A stretch of DNA of 64,000 nt from NCBI GenBank assembly GCA_003988855.1, contig QYAI01000022.1, forward strand, positions 186,001 to 250,000, given 5' to 3'. Shown here piece by piece: positions 1 through 10,189 of this stretch. This stretch comes from Arachnopeziza araneosa (Eukaryota; Ascomycota; Leotiomycetes; Helotiales; Arachnopezizaceae). The notes beneath the pieces are model-generated. The model was not told the origin of the DNA. It did not search any database and saw nothing but the letters and a program-made list of their open reading frames with translations. The stretch's first letter is position 1. The number at the start of each line of letters is the position of its first letter. The position numbers and the translations under genes were made by a program.

Positions 1-481
1 CTCTGCGTTCCTTTTCATTTTGAGCAAGCTGCAGGACCAATGCAGTTCCATTCGCAACAGCTTTCAAGGGACTGGCTATAATAGAAGCGTCTCCCAAAGC
101 AGCAGCCATTCCACAAGCTACAGTAGCAAGCGGTAGTAGTTTCCCAACAAAGTCACCGGTCTTAGAAATGAAATTCTTCATCGAATCCGTCGTCGCTTTT
201 GCTTTCTTCCCAATTTGTGTTTGTAGCTGGTATTCGACAATGTTTTCAAGCAAGATTTGTTCCACAGCCCTACCGAAATTGTCTCCTCGACTGGATACAT
301 CATTGTTCTTCACCGTTACCTCATAACTCGAAACAATCTGTTTCAGTGTGACGCTAGGTATCGGTGAAGACTTTGCTTTGGACGTGACGTAGGCTGTATA
401 GCTTTCTTCAAATCTTTTAACTGCGGCACTCATCCGAGCCTTGGATGTTTCGATTGGCTTTGGATCTAACCAATCAATCAT
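1..481 (-). CDS. N-terminal part of a probable NLR/STAND-type protein, cut by the window edge
   Basis: On the minus strand one frame stays open from base 1 to about 582, with the first ATG at 481, giving at least 160 residues. The product is helical: W-L-D-P near the start, a charged middle, then a hydrophobic stretch (GKLLPLATVACGMAAAL) followed by ASPLKAVANG and LVLQLAQNEKER. This PLK-x-x-ANG pattern before a run ending in NEK resembles the helical N-terminal region of fungal NACHT/STAND proteins; that is recollection of the family, not a search result. A TACAG acceptor-like site just upstream (about 578) could mean the ATG at 481 is internal and another exon lies to the right. The NTPase and repeat domains would be off the left edge. 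The frame is convincing; the family is a guess. Confidence 0.5.
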   Translation of the reverse strand, partial: MIDWLDPKPIETSKARMSAAVKRFEESYTAYVTSKAKSSPIPSVTLKQIVSSYEVTVKNNDVSSRGDNFGRAVEQILLENIVEYQLQTQIGKKAKATTDSMKNFISKTGDFVGKLLPLATVACGMAAALGDASIIASPLKAVANGTALVLQLAQNEKERR

Positions 482-585
482 CAGCTTTAGCTTCACCCTA
501 GGCAAATTGCAGGAAACGAACCGGTACTCGTGACGATAGATAAGTTCTGAAACGCCTCCATCGTGTTGTTTGTTATCTGTACATC

Positions 586-923
586 AAAACTTGACTTCAA
601 AAGGATAGGTGTCCCACCGGAGCCTAATACAACATGAAATAGCTGCCTGAAAGTGCCCATGCCAGGTTGGTGGCACAACCCATTTCCACGATCCAGTCAA
701 CGTCGGAATGTTCTGCCAAGAGAAATTGTGGCTGAGCAGCTGAAAGATCCTGCACCACTTCAAACGCGACGCCGGAGATTGATAGCACTCATCACGACAA
801 AATCGGTATATAAGCGCAGTGCTAATCTTGATGTTGGAATTTAATCAAGCCTTGCAAAGTAGAAAGTCGAGGGAGCGGCACTTCGAAGTTGAATGGTCGT
901 TCAGGAGAAGAGATGTCTCACCC
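586..923. other. Intergenic, nothing recognised
   Basis: Only short ORFs without family resemblance. It may contain the promoter or an upstream exon of the minus-strand gene at the left edge. Confidence 0.4.
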
Positions 924-1159
924 TCTACGTAGTAGAACAAAGCGGCCGAAATTGGCACGCGGACTTAACTAACGCAAAAATAAACATCAAAACAACACCG
1001 TATTTGAATTTGATTCTAGTAAGTACGATTACTTATAAAGTGACTTCTCTACTATCAAAGCTACTTTACTCATTCTTAAAGTATTTGCATTTATCATAGA
1101 ATAATCGTTAACACTACGGCGCTCGTGCCAATTTCGGCCGCTTTATTCTACTACGCAGA
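924..1159. mobile_element. MITE-like element with 36-bp terminal inverted repeats
   Basis: Bases 924-959 and 1124-1159 are inverted copies of each other, identical at 34 of 36 positions by eye, both containing the core GCGGCCGAAATTGGCACG. They flank about 164 AT-rich bases with no ORF. The left arm and the next ~50 bases are also related to 15521-15581 on the opposite strand, so this is a dispersed family. The size and structure fit a non-autonomous DNA transposon. No clear target-site duplication could be recognised at the ends. Confidence 0.65.
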
Positions 1160-1608
1160 GCTCGCTTCAAGTTCATTCGCTCGCTTACAGTGTTATTTCT
1201 GCCTGAGGCCTTACATATAACCCCTGTCACATCCCAGGCTTTTTGTTTACCTCAAGGAAAGGATAAGTATCGAGTGAGCTGGCCCGTCTACTGAATTATA
1301 ACTTAAAGCTTACACTTTATCTTCAGACGCTGCACTTAGAAGAGTCACATCACGGTATCAATAGAGAGCAAATATTTTGACTACCTTCGTATTGCCTAAT
1401 GCGCCCGACGCAAAGGAACCTCCAAGTAACCGAAGTTAAAGGAAGAGAACGATGGCAGACCCAGACTCATCCACAAACACCAGAAATATGAAGAATAAAA
1501 CTCTCCGTAGACCACAAAACCACCAGATATGCATCTAAGACTATCTGTAGCACATACCAGTAACTACTGAGCTTCAACGCAACCAGGGTCTTGAAGAAGG
1601 TCACGAGC
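1160..1608. other. Intergenic, 3' side of the SANT-like gene
   Basis: AT-rich sequence with no ORF worth reporting. It includes the probable 3' UTR and terminator of the minus-strand gene that ends at 1609. Confidence 0.4.
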
Positions 1609-2269
1609 CTACATATTCTGGTCGCCGTCCTTGGTGTCAACCAAAGATTCAGAACTATCTAACTGATTGTCCAAACCTTCTTGATCCTCCATGACTTCGT
1701 CCTTGACAGGAACATCCTCATCGACGACCTTCTTATCGGCCTTGATCTTCGGGGTTGCAACCTTACGCGGCTTAGTCGGGGTCTTAGTGACCTTGGCCTT
1801 CTTTTCAGCAGGAGTCTTGGGGAAGGCGTTACGCTTCTTGGGCGTGCCAACAGGCTTTTCGGTTGTGTTGCCATCGACATCGTCAGAAACCGGAACCTCG
1901 GCAGTGTTCTTTCCACCCGCAGCACTAATGGGAAGATTGTACTTCTTGCGAAGGGCTGCAAGACGGTTGCTAGCCGATCTATAGTTGGTGTAACCGAGAT
2001 CTTCAGCCAATTTCTGAATGTTGACCTAGAATAATTGGTTAGCTTGTGAAGTTGATTATCGATGTAAAGATGAAATGTATCAATGCGATTTAGGCTGCCA
2101 CTTATGTCCGTGGATCGGCTCTTCTAGCAGTTAGAAGACAAGATGAACTCGATCTACTTACGGCAATAGAGCCACCAGAGGCGTTCTTAAGACAGGTGAT
2201 CAAGAACTCCACATCGGCCGGAGTCATGCCAGCGACCTTGGACGGAGCGTCGGTTGCCGTATCAGACAT
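1609..2269 (-). CDS. Small Myb/SANT-like basic nuclear protein, copy 1
   Basis: Two exons, 2269-2162 and 2025-1609, give 174 aa; the join is in frame (donor GTAAGT, acceptor CTAG). The N-terminal ~55 residues are a compact helical domain (TPADVEFLITCLKN, then QKLAEDLGYTNYRSASNRL) of the kind found in fungal Myb/SANT-like DNA-binding proteins. The remainder is a Lys/Pro/Thr-rich basic tail with histone H1- or HMG-like TPKK and TPTKPRK motifs, ending in an acidic segment. Probably a chromatin or DNA-binding protein acting in the nucleus. Two paralogues follow at 4787 and 6689 with a similarly placed first intron. The exact DNA target is unknown. Confidence 0.85.
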
Positions 2270-4786
2270 TGTCAATGAAGTAATCTCAATAGATCTAACA
2301 CGAGACTAGATGTTAGAAAATATTTCTAGCGGAATAATATCGATGGAAGATATCTTACTGTATGTTGGGTATTCAAGGGTTTGATGGACTAGATGCAAGG
2401 TGAGTTGTGGTCGATGAGAAATTTTGTATGAGTGTGTTGTTATTGAAGAGAATATTTGAAAAATGAAGTTGTGGGTCGAGATGTAGGCACTATGCACCAG
2501 CTAGTCTTATCTGGGAGTCATAGCCTTGCAAGGCTGCTGCACAGCATTAAATCATTTAATTCTCTTACTTAATATGCGAATGCATGCGTTCTTAATACTA
2601 TTACCTTCTGTTCTTTTAAACTCTCCAATGAAGCACATACTAGACTTAGCCTGAGAACTCCATATGACTTAAGAAACAGTAAAGATATGCTGCTATAATA
2701 TTTCTACCTCTCTGAGTTTGAGAGAACCAAACTAGAAAGCTGCTGGGTATCCTTCTAAACTTGTACAATTCCTAATCTACACGTGTGAAACAAAGGCCCA
2801 ACACTAGGATTAGATTTGTTCTAGGTACTAAATAACGGGAAACTGCAACTAATTTCTAGCTAGCTCTTTGTGGGGATCATTCATAGCCAGTAGCATTCAA
2901 ACCGCTCTCATCGAATAGGCAACCTCGAAATCATGCTGTATTCTCCTAGTCTACCTCCATTATAGCCCTTTCGTACCCAAGGAAATGCCACTTCTTTTTA
3001 GCTAGTGCAGCATTGTGAGCCGCCAGATGTATCAGTAGGATAGTTCTACGCACCAAGATCAGTTTTCCCCTTATATAGAACCTCTAATAACTCATAGAAT
3101 GAATGGCTTATGAACTGCTCGAATATGCTGGCACATTCGGTTCTAAGTGTTTCAAACTCTTCCAACAAAGAGCATTTATGCATTTATGGTGCCAGTCACC
3201 GAAGCATAGTGCTTGCACTGCAATCCGAAGAAATTTATATTATCAGCCTCCAGAAGTTCCTTGGATTGTCTAAGTCATTTAACTAAATCTCTTTAGCCTC
3301 TAGGACCATGAAATCGGACAATACTCTATTCATTTTCTTTTTGATATAGCAAATTATGGTGCATGACATAGCCATATCTCAACACTTCGTAGTTAATATA
3401 GACGTGTCACCATGAAGAGGCTTGTTATTCTTGACCAGGCACTATTATCCTCTTTTGTTCTTGATAATATCGATATTCTTAGTAAAGGGTTTCGGCCGTT
3501 GCCTTCTGCTTGCTCGTAGCTTTATGTGTTTCGAGTTTTTCGTAATGAGGTTTTTGTGTGTGTTCGAAGACTGTCAAGATTTGGTGACTTGAGCTTAAAG
3601 AACAAAGGGTTCAATGACTCTCATGGTGGCAAAGATTCCTGTCAGAGAAGTTGTGTTCATTTTTGTTCTGAGAGGAAAATCTGTGAGGTCAGCGATTTTC
3701 AAAATGCAGCAATATCGTCGCAGTAGGTAGTTCTAGATGAACAAAACTTAAGGGCTGCAAAGACCGTCACGATTGCGGTATGATTTCATGTAAAGATGCT
3801 CGACAACTTTTCATTTCAAAGAGAAATAATATCAATAAGGCTTAACGCTTTTAGGTCCATACCTCTCACCGCCTTTATGCAAGTTGCAGTCTGATTTCTC
3901 TCATAATTGGAATATCAAAGACTATCACAATTACCAATTCACTTCAGTCATAGACCCCTTGGAAAATCTGTGTCATAGCGGGGTAATACTTGTGAGAGAA
4001 GCTAACGCTTTTAGTCAGACACACCTCTCACCGCCTTCTAACATTTCGGCAACAGGCCTGTTTGTTGACACTCAAATCTCAAGATGAAAAGCGACGGTCT
4101 GCATGCTCCAGCAATTTAAATGAAACGATATCTCTATGATTAATCTCAATTATGTTACTGAATATGAAGAGTTGCCTGAAAGATCATTATGGACAGACAT
4201 TAGAGTAGAACTAATCATCAAAAGCCCCTGAGAGAGACTTCAGCAATATGCGTAAGCTGTAAGCCCAAGGGTAAGAAGAGACTTTGTACTTATGTAGAGT
4301 ATAAAGAAAGAAGACCGTCAGTATTTGCAGTAGAATAAGTTTCTGAATTGCGTTCCAGTTCTGTAAGCAAACTTGAACAAAGAGACGAAAAGCAAGCCGA
4401 CTGTAACCTCAAATTCTTATACCAAAGCCTATTTCACCTGAAATGTAATGAGAAAATTGCACGTCGTCCCAATTGCGTTAGCATGTGAATTTGAAATTTC
4501 TGGGCTCGCAGATCGGGACTAGGCCAGAGCAGTAGCTAGCTATATGTTGCAGTGCTGAACTCGCGACTTGACTGCTTTGCCACAACAAACACACATTGAC
4601 AAAAACCCGCACTCCAACGTGCAATACTCTTCTTAAAGACAAAAACTCCGTTGCAGATACTTTGCTATCATTCTCTCCATTCTCACTGTGAGTAATCTTA
4701 ATAATTTCATCAGATCGCGTCTCCTTTGATCCGTGTTGACTGTTGGTGTTGCAGGCAATTGATCATCAACAACAACAATTGCAAAT
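2270..4786. other. 2.5 kb gene-free AT-rich spacer with a short direct repeat
   Basis: No coding pattern is seen on either strand; the listed open frames are short and composition-driven. The stretch contains two imperfect direct repeats (about 3843-3880 and 4002-4043). Its ends hold the promoters of the flanking SANT-like genes, which are divergently oriented. Confidence 0.5.
3843..4043. repeat. Imperfect direct repeat pair of ~40 bp
   Basis: About 3843-3880 and 4002-4043 share TAACGCTTTTAG followed by ACCTCTCACCGCCTT. The two copies are about 160 bp apart. No further copies were noticed in the window. Confidence 0.5.
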
Positions 4787-5782
4787 ATGTCCGGAGGCAC
4801 GGCAACCATCTCATTGACAGTCAAGGAGACTGAAATGCTAATCGCCGTCATCCAACAGATGGATGGCATGCCAAAGGTAAATATAACTCTTGTTCTAACC
4901 GTTATCTTCGATACGCTCGGAAGCCGACGGTCCCAACCACGTTCAACCACCCTTGTTCAAGCAGCCAGATAGCCATCAAGGTTTCTGTGTCTGGTAACAA
5001 TGCTGCTCATATATCCATTGCCTATAAGTCAACTACTCTCATATGATATGAGACTTGAGCACAGCGGACTTTCAAGCATAGGTACTTGGCTTCATGGTTC
5101 AAGGTAGCCAAACGTCAGCGCCAAGTATGAAGATCAACGCTTTACTTCCATCTCATCCTCACTAATCTGCACTGCTTCCGTTGAGCATCTTTTCTATCTT
5201 CCAGAAATGAAAACTCAGATAGCTGTGAGAATCGTATCACTAACATACTCTATTAGGATTTGGACTTTGAGGAGATTGCCAAGGCTGTCGGCCAGAAACA
5301 CCCCAAGAATGCAAAAGCCAGCTGCAAGAAGTTGTTTAATAGGTTGAAGAATGCGTACGCGGCCCAAGTTGAGGCCAACAAAACCACCAGCGCTGGCAGT
5401 GATGTTGACCTTAATGATATTGGTGCCAATGACCTTTCCGATGAAGTCAAGGGCTACGATGGTCCAGCTAAAAAGAAAGCTCCTGTCAAGAGAGGAGTTG
5501 GAAAGAGAGTCGCACCCCAAAAGGTCACTGCCACCAAGGCCAAGTCTGCCGCTAAGAAGGGTGCCACTTCCAAGCCTGCTACTCGGGCTAAGACTAAGGC
5601 TCAGGCTGCTACTGTTGAGGATGCCCCGGAAGACGAAGAAGAGGAGGTAGTAGAAGAGCCCATGGAGGATGCTGTTGATGAGGCAGGCAAGTCTCATCCC
5701 TTTAACACCCTTCCCCACCCCTAAGTCTATGGACACAATTTTCAATCTCATCAAATGTATATCTTTCTAAGACGAACAGTAG
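4787..5782 (+). CDS. Small Myb/SANT-like basic nuclear protein, copy 2
   Basis: Exon 1 is 4787-4876 and exon 2 starts at 5257 after a TATTAG acceptor. The N-terminal domain (SLTVKETEMLIAVIQ, then LDFEEIAKAVGQKHP and SCKKLFNRLKNAY) is a SANT/Myb-like helical fold. It is followed by a Lys/Ala-rich histone H1-like tail (PAKKKAPVKRGVGKR) and a Glu-rich end. The 3' end is ambiguous. Read straight through, the frame stops at 5724 with a non-acidic, Pro-rich end. A perfect GC-type donor, CAG|GCAAGT at 5687, spliced to 5772 gives a short acidic last exon (5772-5782) and a 176-aa protein. I prefer the spliced form because the tail then resembles copy 1, but this is inference. Confidence 0.8.
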
Positions 5783-6688
5783 CAATCTCGGAATTGAGGC
5801 AGTTCTTAATATATAATGGCATCGGAAGTGTGTCCAGAAGATGTTGCTCACCAGCATATTGTGGAGGTATTTCAATGACTCAAATGCAATTTTGGTTGTG
5901 ATCCAACTTCTCTTGGCTGCTTTAAGCGAGGCAGATCCCTTGAGAATAAGAGATCACTACCTAGGCAATTCAATTCTTCATCCCTGTTCTGCTTTTAAAC
6001 TTTATTGGCCGCTTGCTAACCAAAGATTTAAGCAGCTTAAATGTGTACTTCGCGATACTCATGCAACAACTCGGGCAGATTGGGGTACATCAATCCTTTT
6101 AGGTGTACTAAGCTTCTTCCTCTTTGCTGTATCAATGTTTGCGCTCTAGTGGTCAAGAGCTTTCGGGTAACGGGTTAACTGGTAGAAAGGCTTTTCTTCT
6201 TTCTTTGGTGGCCCTGCACCTAGATCGGGAGGAGGAATATGCATGGTCTTATGTACCTATGCTAGCATGCACGGAGTTGCATAGCGGAACAAAGCCTCTT
6301 TCCAACCATTCTCCATAGCTGTGAAGTGCCTTTGTCGTTCCCTTAAGAATGCATGATCCCGTGAATTTGCTTAACCCTGCCTAAAGAGAAAAGTCCTCCT
6401 AGCTTTCGCCCCGCCATGCAAACTGCTTGGGAAGCTGCCAAAGATCTGCATGCCGACTTTGAATGACAACAACGTAGGAGATTTCTCCCAAGTGACCAGA
6501 TGTGCTTAAAATCAGAGGGCTCCTCCATCTGGATTTTAAACATTTAAGTCACTGAAGCCTTCACTAACGACCACCATCATCTCTGCATTGGATTCTTCCA
6601 GTATTTCGAAAGACTTTAGAATCTTCAACTCTAGTGCCTACACATCCAACAATACTTGAGATCTTTCGAGAATAGTGGCACTTCTACA
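5783..6688. other. Intergenic between two SANT-like genes
   Basis: ORFs here are below 105 aa and look random. The segment includes the 3' UTR of copy 2 and the promoter of copy 3. Nothing else is recognised. Confidence 0.4.
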
Positions 6689-7517
6689 ATGGCTCCAGCT
6701 TCCAACGAAGAGCAGTTCAAGTTCCTTATCAGCTGTATTCGGTATAGCAACAATGGCAAGGTATATTTTTGAAAGCATTCATCTCCGCAACATTCAACTG
6801 ACTGAACCAGGTTGACTTTGGTCAAGTTGCGAAGGAATGCAGGATTGTCAGTAAAGGTGCAGCGTGAGTTTGTCTTTCGTTCTGGTTTTCTGCTGCTTAA
6901 TACATGCTACGAGTCTCATCCTAATACTGATTCTGGAATGTAGTGCCAAACGCTACGAGCGAATGATGAGATCTCATGGCATTGCTTCAAACGCTGCCAG
7001 CGTCAAGCCAGCTCCAATTCGAACCTTGAAGACCGAGCGTGGCAATTCCTCCTCCTCTCCTGCCAGTTCCAAGAAACGGAAGGCGGATGCATTTCTGAAC
7101 GAAAACACCACTGTTGATGATGACGAAGGATTTGGAACTATCAAAGTGGAGCAAAGTGGTATCAACGAGGAATTTGTGGTCAAAGAAGAGGGCGAGCATA
7201 TGCCGGGTGCCCTGAGTCTAGGGGAAGCCGCGAATCTCATGCAATACTACGACCCTCCTTCTTCTTACGGCTCGGGACAACTCGCAGCTGATGTTGACTA
7301 TAATGTGGATAGCTATGGTGGTCACACTGGTTATGCTACACAAATGGGTGCTCCAATTGGCATGCAAACCCCTCAGACGTATGACTACATCAGTCCATAC
7401 TCTGTTGGAATGGGCGGGATTCCGAGATCTGAGGTATCAAATCTTCACTTTCAACATATGAGGCAGTATCAAGGAGAGGAACAAGGTCGTTCGGATAGTC
7501 CATTAGTCGTTGATTGA
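6689..7517 (+). CDS. Myb/SANT-like protein with Ser/acidic tail, copy 3
   Basis: Exons about 6689-6760, 6812-6863 and 6944-7517 give roughly 230 aa. The N-terminus (EEQFKFLISCIRYSNNGK, then VDFGQVAKEC and AKRYERMMRSHGI) is the same small helical domain as in the two upstream genes, with the first intron at a similar point in the domain. The rest differs: a Ser-rich segment with SSKKRKADAF (likely nuclear localisation), acidic SUMO-like motifs (IKVEQ, VVKEEGE) and a Gly/Tyr/Met/Gln-rich tail reminiscent of a transcriptional activation domain. It may be a transcription regulator. The exon 2 boundaries are the least certain part. Confidence 0.78.
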
Positions 7518-10189
7518 GTTGATAGGTGACTTGCATGCTGTATCTGCTGCTGTGGGCGGATCGGCGTCTGCTTTTGGGAGTAACATATAGTTTTTCTGCA
7601 GTATGGGGCATAGAGATCCGGTGAAAGTCAGAATCAATCAATGATTTGCATATTTTGTTTCGCCCAAACTTGGGGCTTCTCTGCTCTGATATGGTGTTAG
7701 AGCTAGCTAGCCCATGTTTGATTAGATCAGAGTGAAGGGAATGGTGTCGAATTGTCGAGCAGACTTTCTCTCTCTATCTCCCTCCCTTGACCTGTTTCTT
7801 GGATCATGGAAATATGCCAGCTTAGGTCGAATCTTGTGACTTCAAGTCACGTCGGCTAATGTGACGAAGGAAGTTAATTTGATTTCTCCCATCCTAAAGA
7901 CTTTAGCGTATCATCTGACACCTGTTCCCGAGTTCCACACCATGGATCAAATAAATCTGAGACCATTTCTAGTATCCAAGACTCGACAAGATACTCAGAA
8001 AAGTCTTATTCTCTAGAGCTAATGACGAATGAGGTAGATCGAACTCTACAGTCAAAATCACCGAAGGCAGAGAAGGCGCGAGAAGCAGATGCTACAGAAG
8101 GTCCTGCTTTGGAGAGAGTTGGCAATTATTTAAGTAGCATCTGCCTTTTTCTTAATTTCGAGATCCAGTGCTGAGGGAACTTGTTCTTTTCAATGTCTGA
8201 CTTGAAGTTTTGGAGCTAATAAGCTTATTTGAAGCAAATTGCAACACTAGGTGATCGACTCCAGTCACAGCCACATACGAATGGAGGACCAGCCCAATGA
8301 AGAAGAGGGCAATGTAGCTCTAGAATTAGCACCCAGGTGGAGGTGATAGTCGAAGGTAGGAAGGCACCAGAAGCCGGGAGAAGCCCAAAAGCCTATATTC
8401 AGAGCTCAAGAAATCTGCTCTTTCAGGTTACAACTCGAGTATATTCAATGAAGGATTATGGACTAGGAGCACTATGTCGGCCAGAGGTTCTCGAATTTGG
8501 TTGAATATACTCCACATGGTACCACTTGCTACGGATGTCGATTGGTAGAGTGTAACAATACTTGTACATCCGTAGCTTGTGTGTTCTCGAGCAAAGTAGA
8601 TATTCCTTTACAATTTCGCAAGGGAGAGCAAACGTTTCTAGCTTCATCTAGATAGTTAAATAGGATTCAAATCAAGGCTCTCAATGTTTGCAGAGTCTTC
8701 GGACCAATCCTTGAGTAGTAGTAATAGGTGACTTGTGCTGCTCGTGAACATCCAAGCACTTTATTTAGGAGGAAGCTCTTGCAATATGCCAAATCTTCGA
8801 TTGTAGAAAGGGTCCTAAGCTTCTTTACTGGAGATACGAAGAGTGGCAGGCCCTCAAAGAAGAGAAAACTCGTTTCGTGTCCACTGGATTCTTCGTGAGT
8901 ATTCCGCAACTTTATGCTGTCCGAATATGAGCATCAGTGGCAATCCAATTCAAAGTTTCAGGCCCCAATAGGATAGCTCAATAATCTAGCTAGACCAAAA
9001 CGGGACTCGATGTAGATTATTGATTTCGCGGGGCAGCTTCGCTTCTTTCCTCTTTCCACACCCTCCACGAGATTCCATCAACAACAACCACAGAGCGAAC
9101 CTCAAACGCTCTTGACAACAAAGGCTCCGAGGACATCAGGCTTCTCGAGATTCTGATCTGAGTCAATCTGGTACGTGCTTCCTGTTTCTTTCATCCTTAC
9201 TCCAGCCCTCAATCCTGCACAAATTTGCTTGCTGTTGAAACTCGAGTCTCAATACCGCCACCACTACTCAATCACACTATTGAACCTCTATACAAAGGCA
9301 CAAGCATTGAATGTCCTTGTAGACTCTTTGTTTGTCGCCTAAGGAGGTTCTTGGCTCTATCCTTCTTGCAAAGCCAGAAGTCGAGAGATTTCCTTGCTTG
9401 TGTGTATTTCTTACACCACCCGCCTTTGAGGAACTCAGCGGAATCAATAGAGATTCATCAGTATCTTCTATCTTCTACCAGAGTAACCAAATATTTGGCA
9501 ACGCGAGAAAGTCGCGACTAGTACGTCAACACACAGCTCCTACATGCAAGAAAATTCTCCAAGGCCGAATGACAAGAGCGCATCTTCGACTCGCATATGT
9601 CATTGATTCACTTGAAGTCAAATTCATCTTGATGTTTGCAGTCCTTCTCAAGACATGTATCTCAATACAGCTTCGGCATGTCCACAGTAGCATCTATGGC
9701 ATTGTTGGTTCAAGCTTGGTGTCTACCGTCGTCGTCGCGAAGTGCATCCCGACACAACTTACACACTCACAACGCTTCCTATGTAACTCCGAAATCGTAC
9801 TTGAGTATCAAAACCCATTGATACAAGACAGACAATTCTTGTGAGAAGATCCTAGTTCTTTGAGGTCGAAATGACAAGGTCATATCATTGACCCTCTTGC
9901 AACTACAATCAGTCTTTGTAGGAACTTATTATTCTTAAGATAGAATCAAGGCAGCATCATTGTTGCAGCTGGAATCAGATCGATCTGGGTATCTGACCCA
10001 TCGTGGAGTGTCCTCGTTCATCTTTCATCCTCAAGCATTGAACAGCTGACACCTCTCCCAAAAATCTTCATCAACCTATTGCATCATAGTTGATACCGTC
10101 TGAAACTTGACTCAGAGACTAACAATTGATTTTTCAGTAGAATAACACCTTCGTTCAAGCAAGCCTCCGTCCAGGAGCAAGGTCACACT
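7518..10189. other. 2.7 kb intergenic region, probably including a long 5' UTR
   Basis: No credible coding frame was found. A CT-rich stretch around 9045-9200 is followed by a GTACGT donor at about 9171, and a TTTTTCAG acceptor lies at 10138 just before the next ORF, so a 5' UTR intron of the downstream gene is possible. The ORFs at 9225-9844 are low-complexity and not convincing. Confidence 0.35.

Noticed and set aside
5215..5754. 179-aa minus-strand hydrophobic ORF
   Set aside because: Mirror of the Lys/Ala-rich tail of the SANT-like gene; no membrane-protein features beyond composition.
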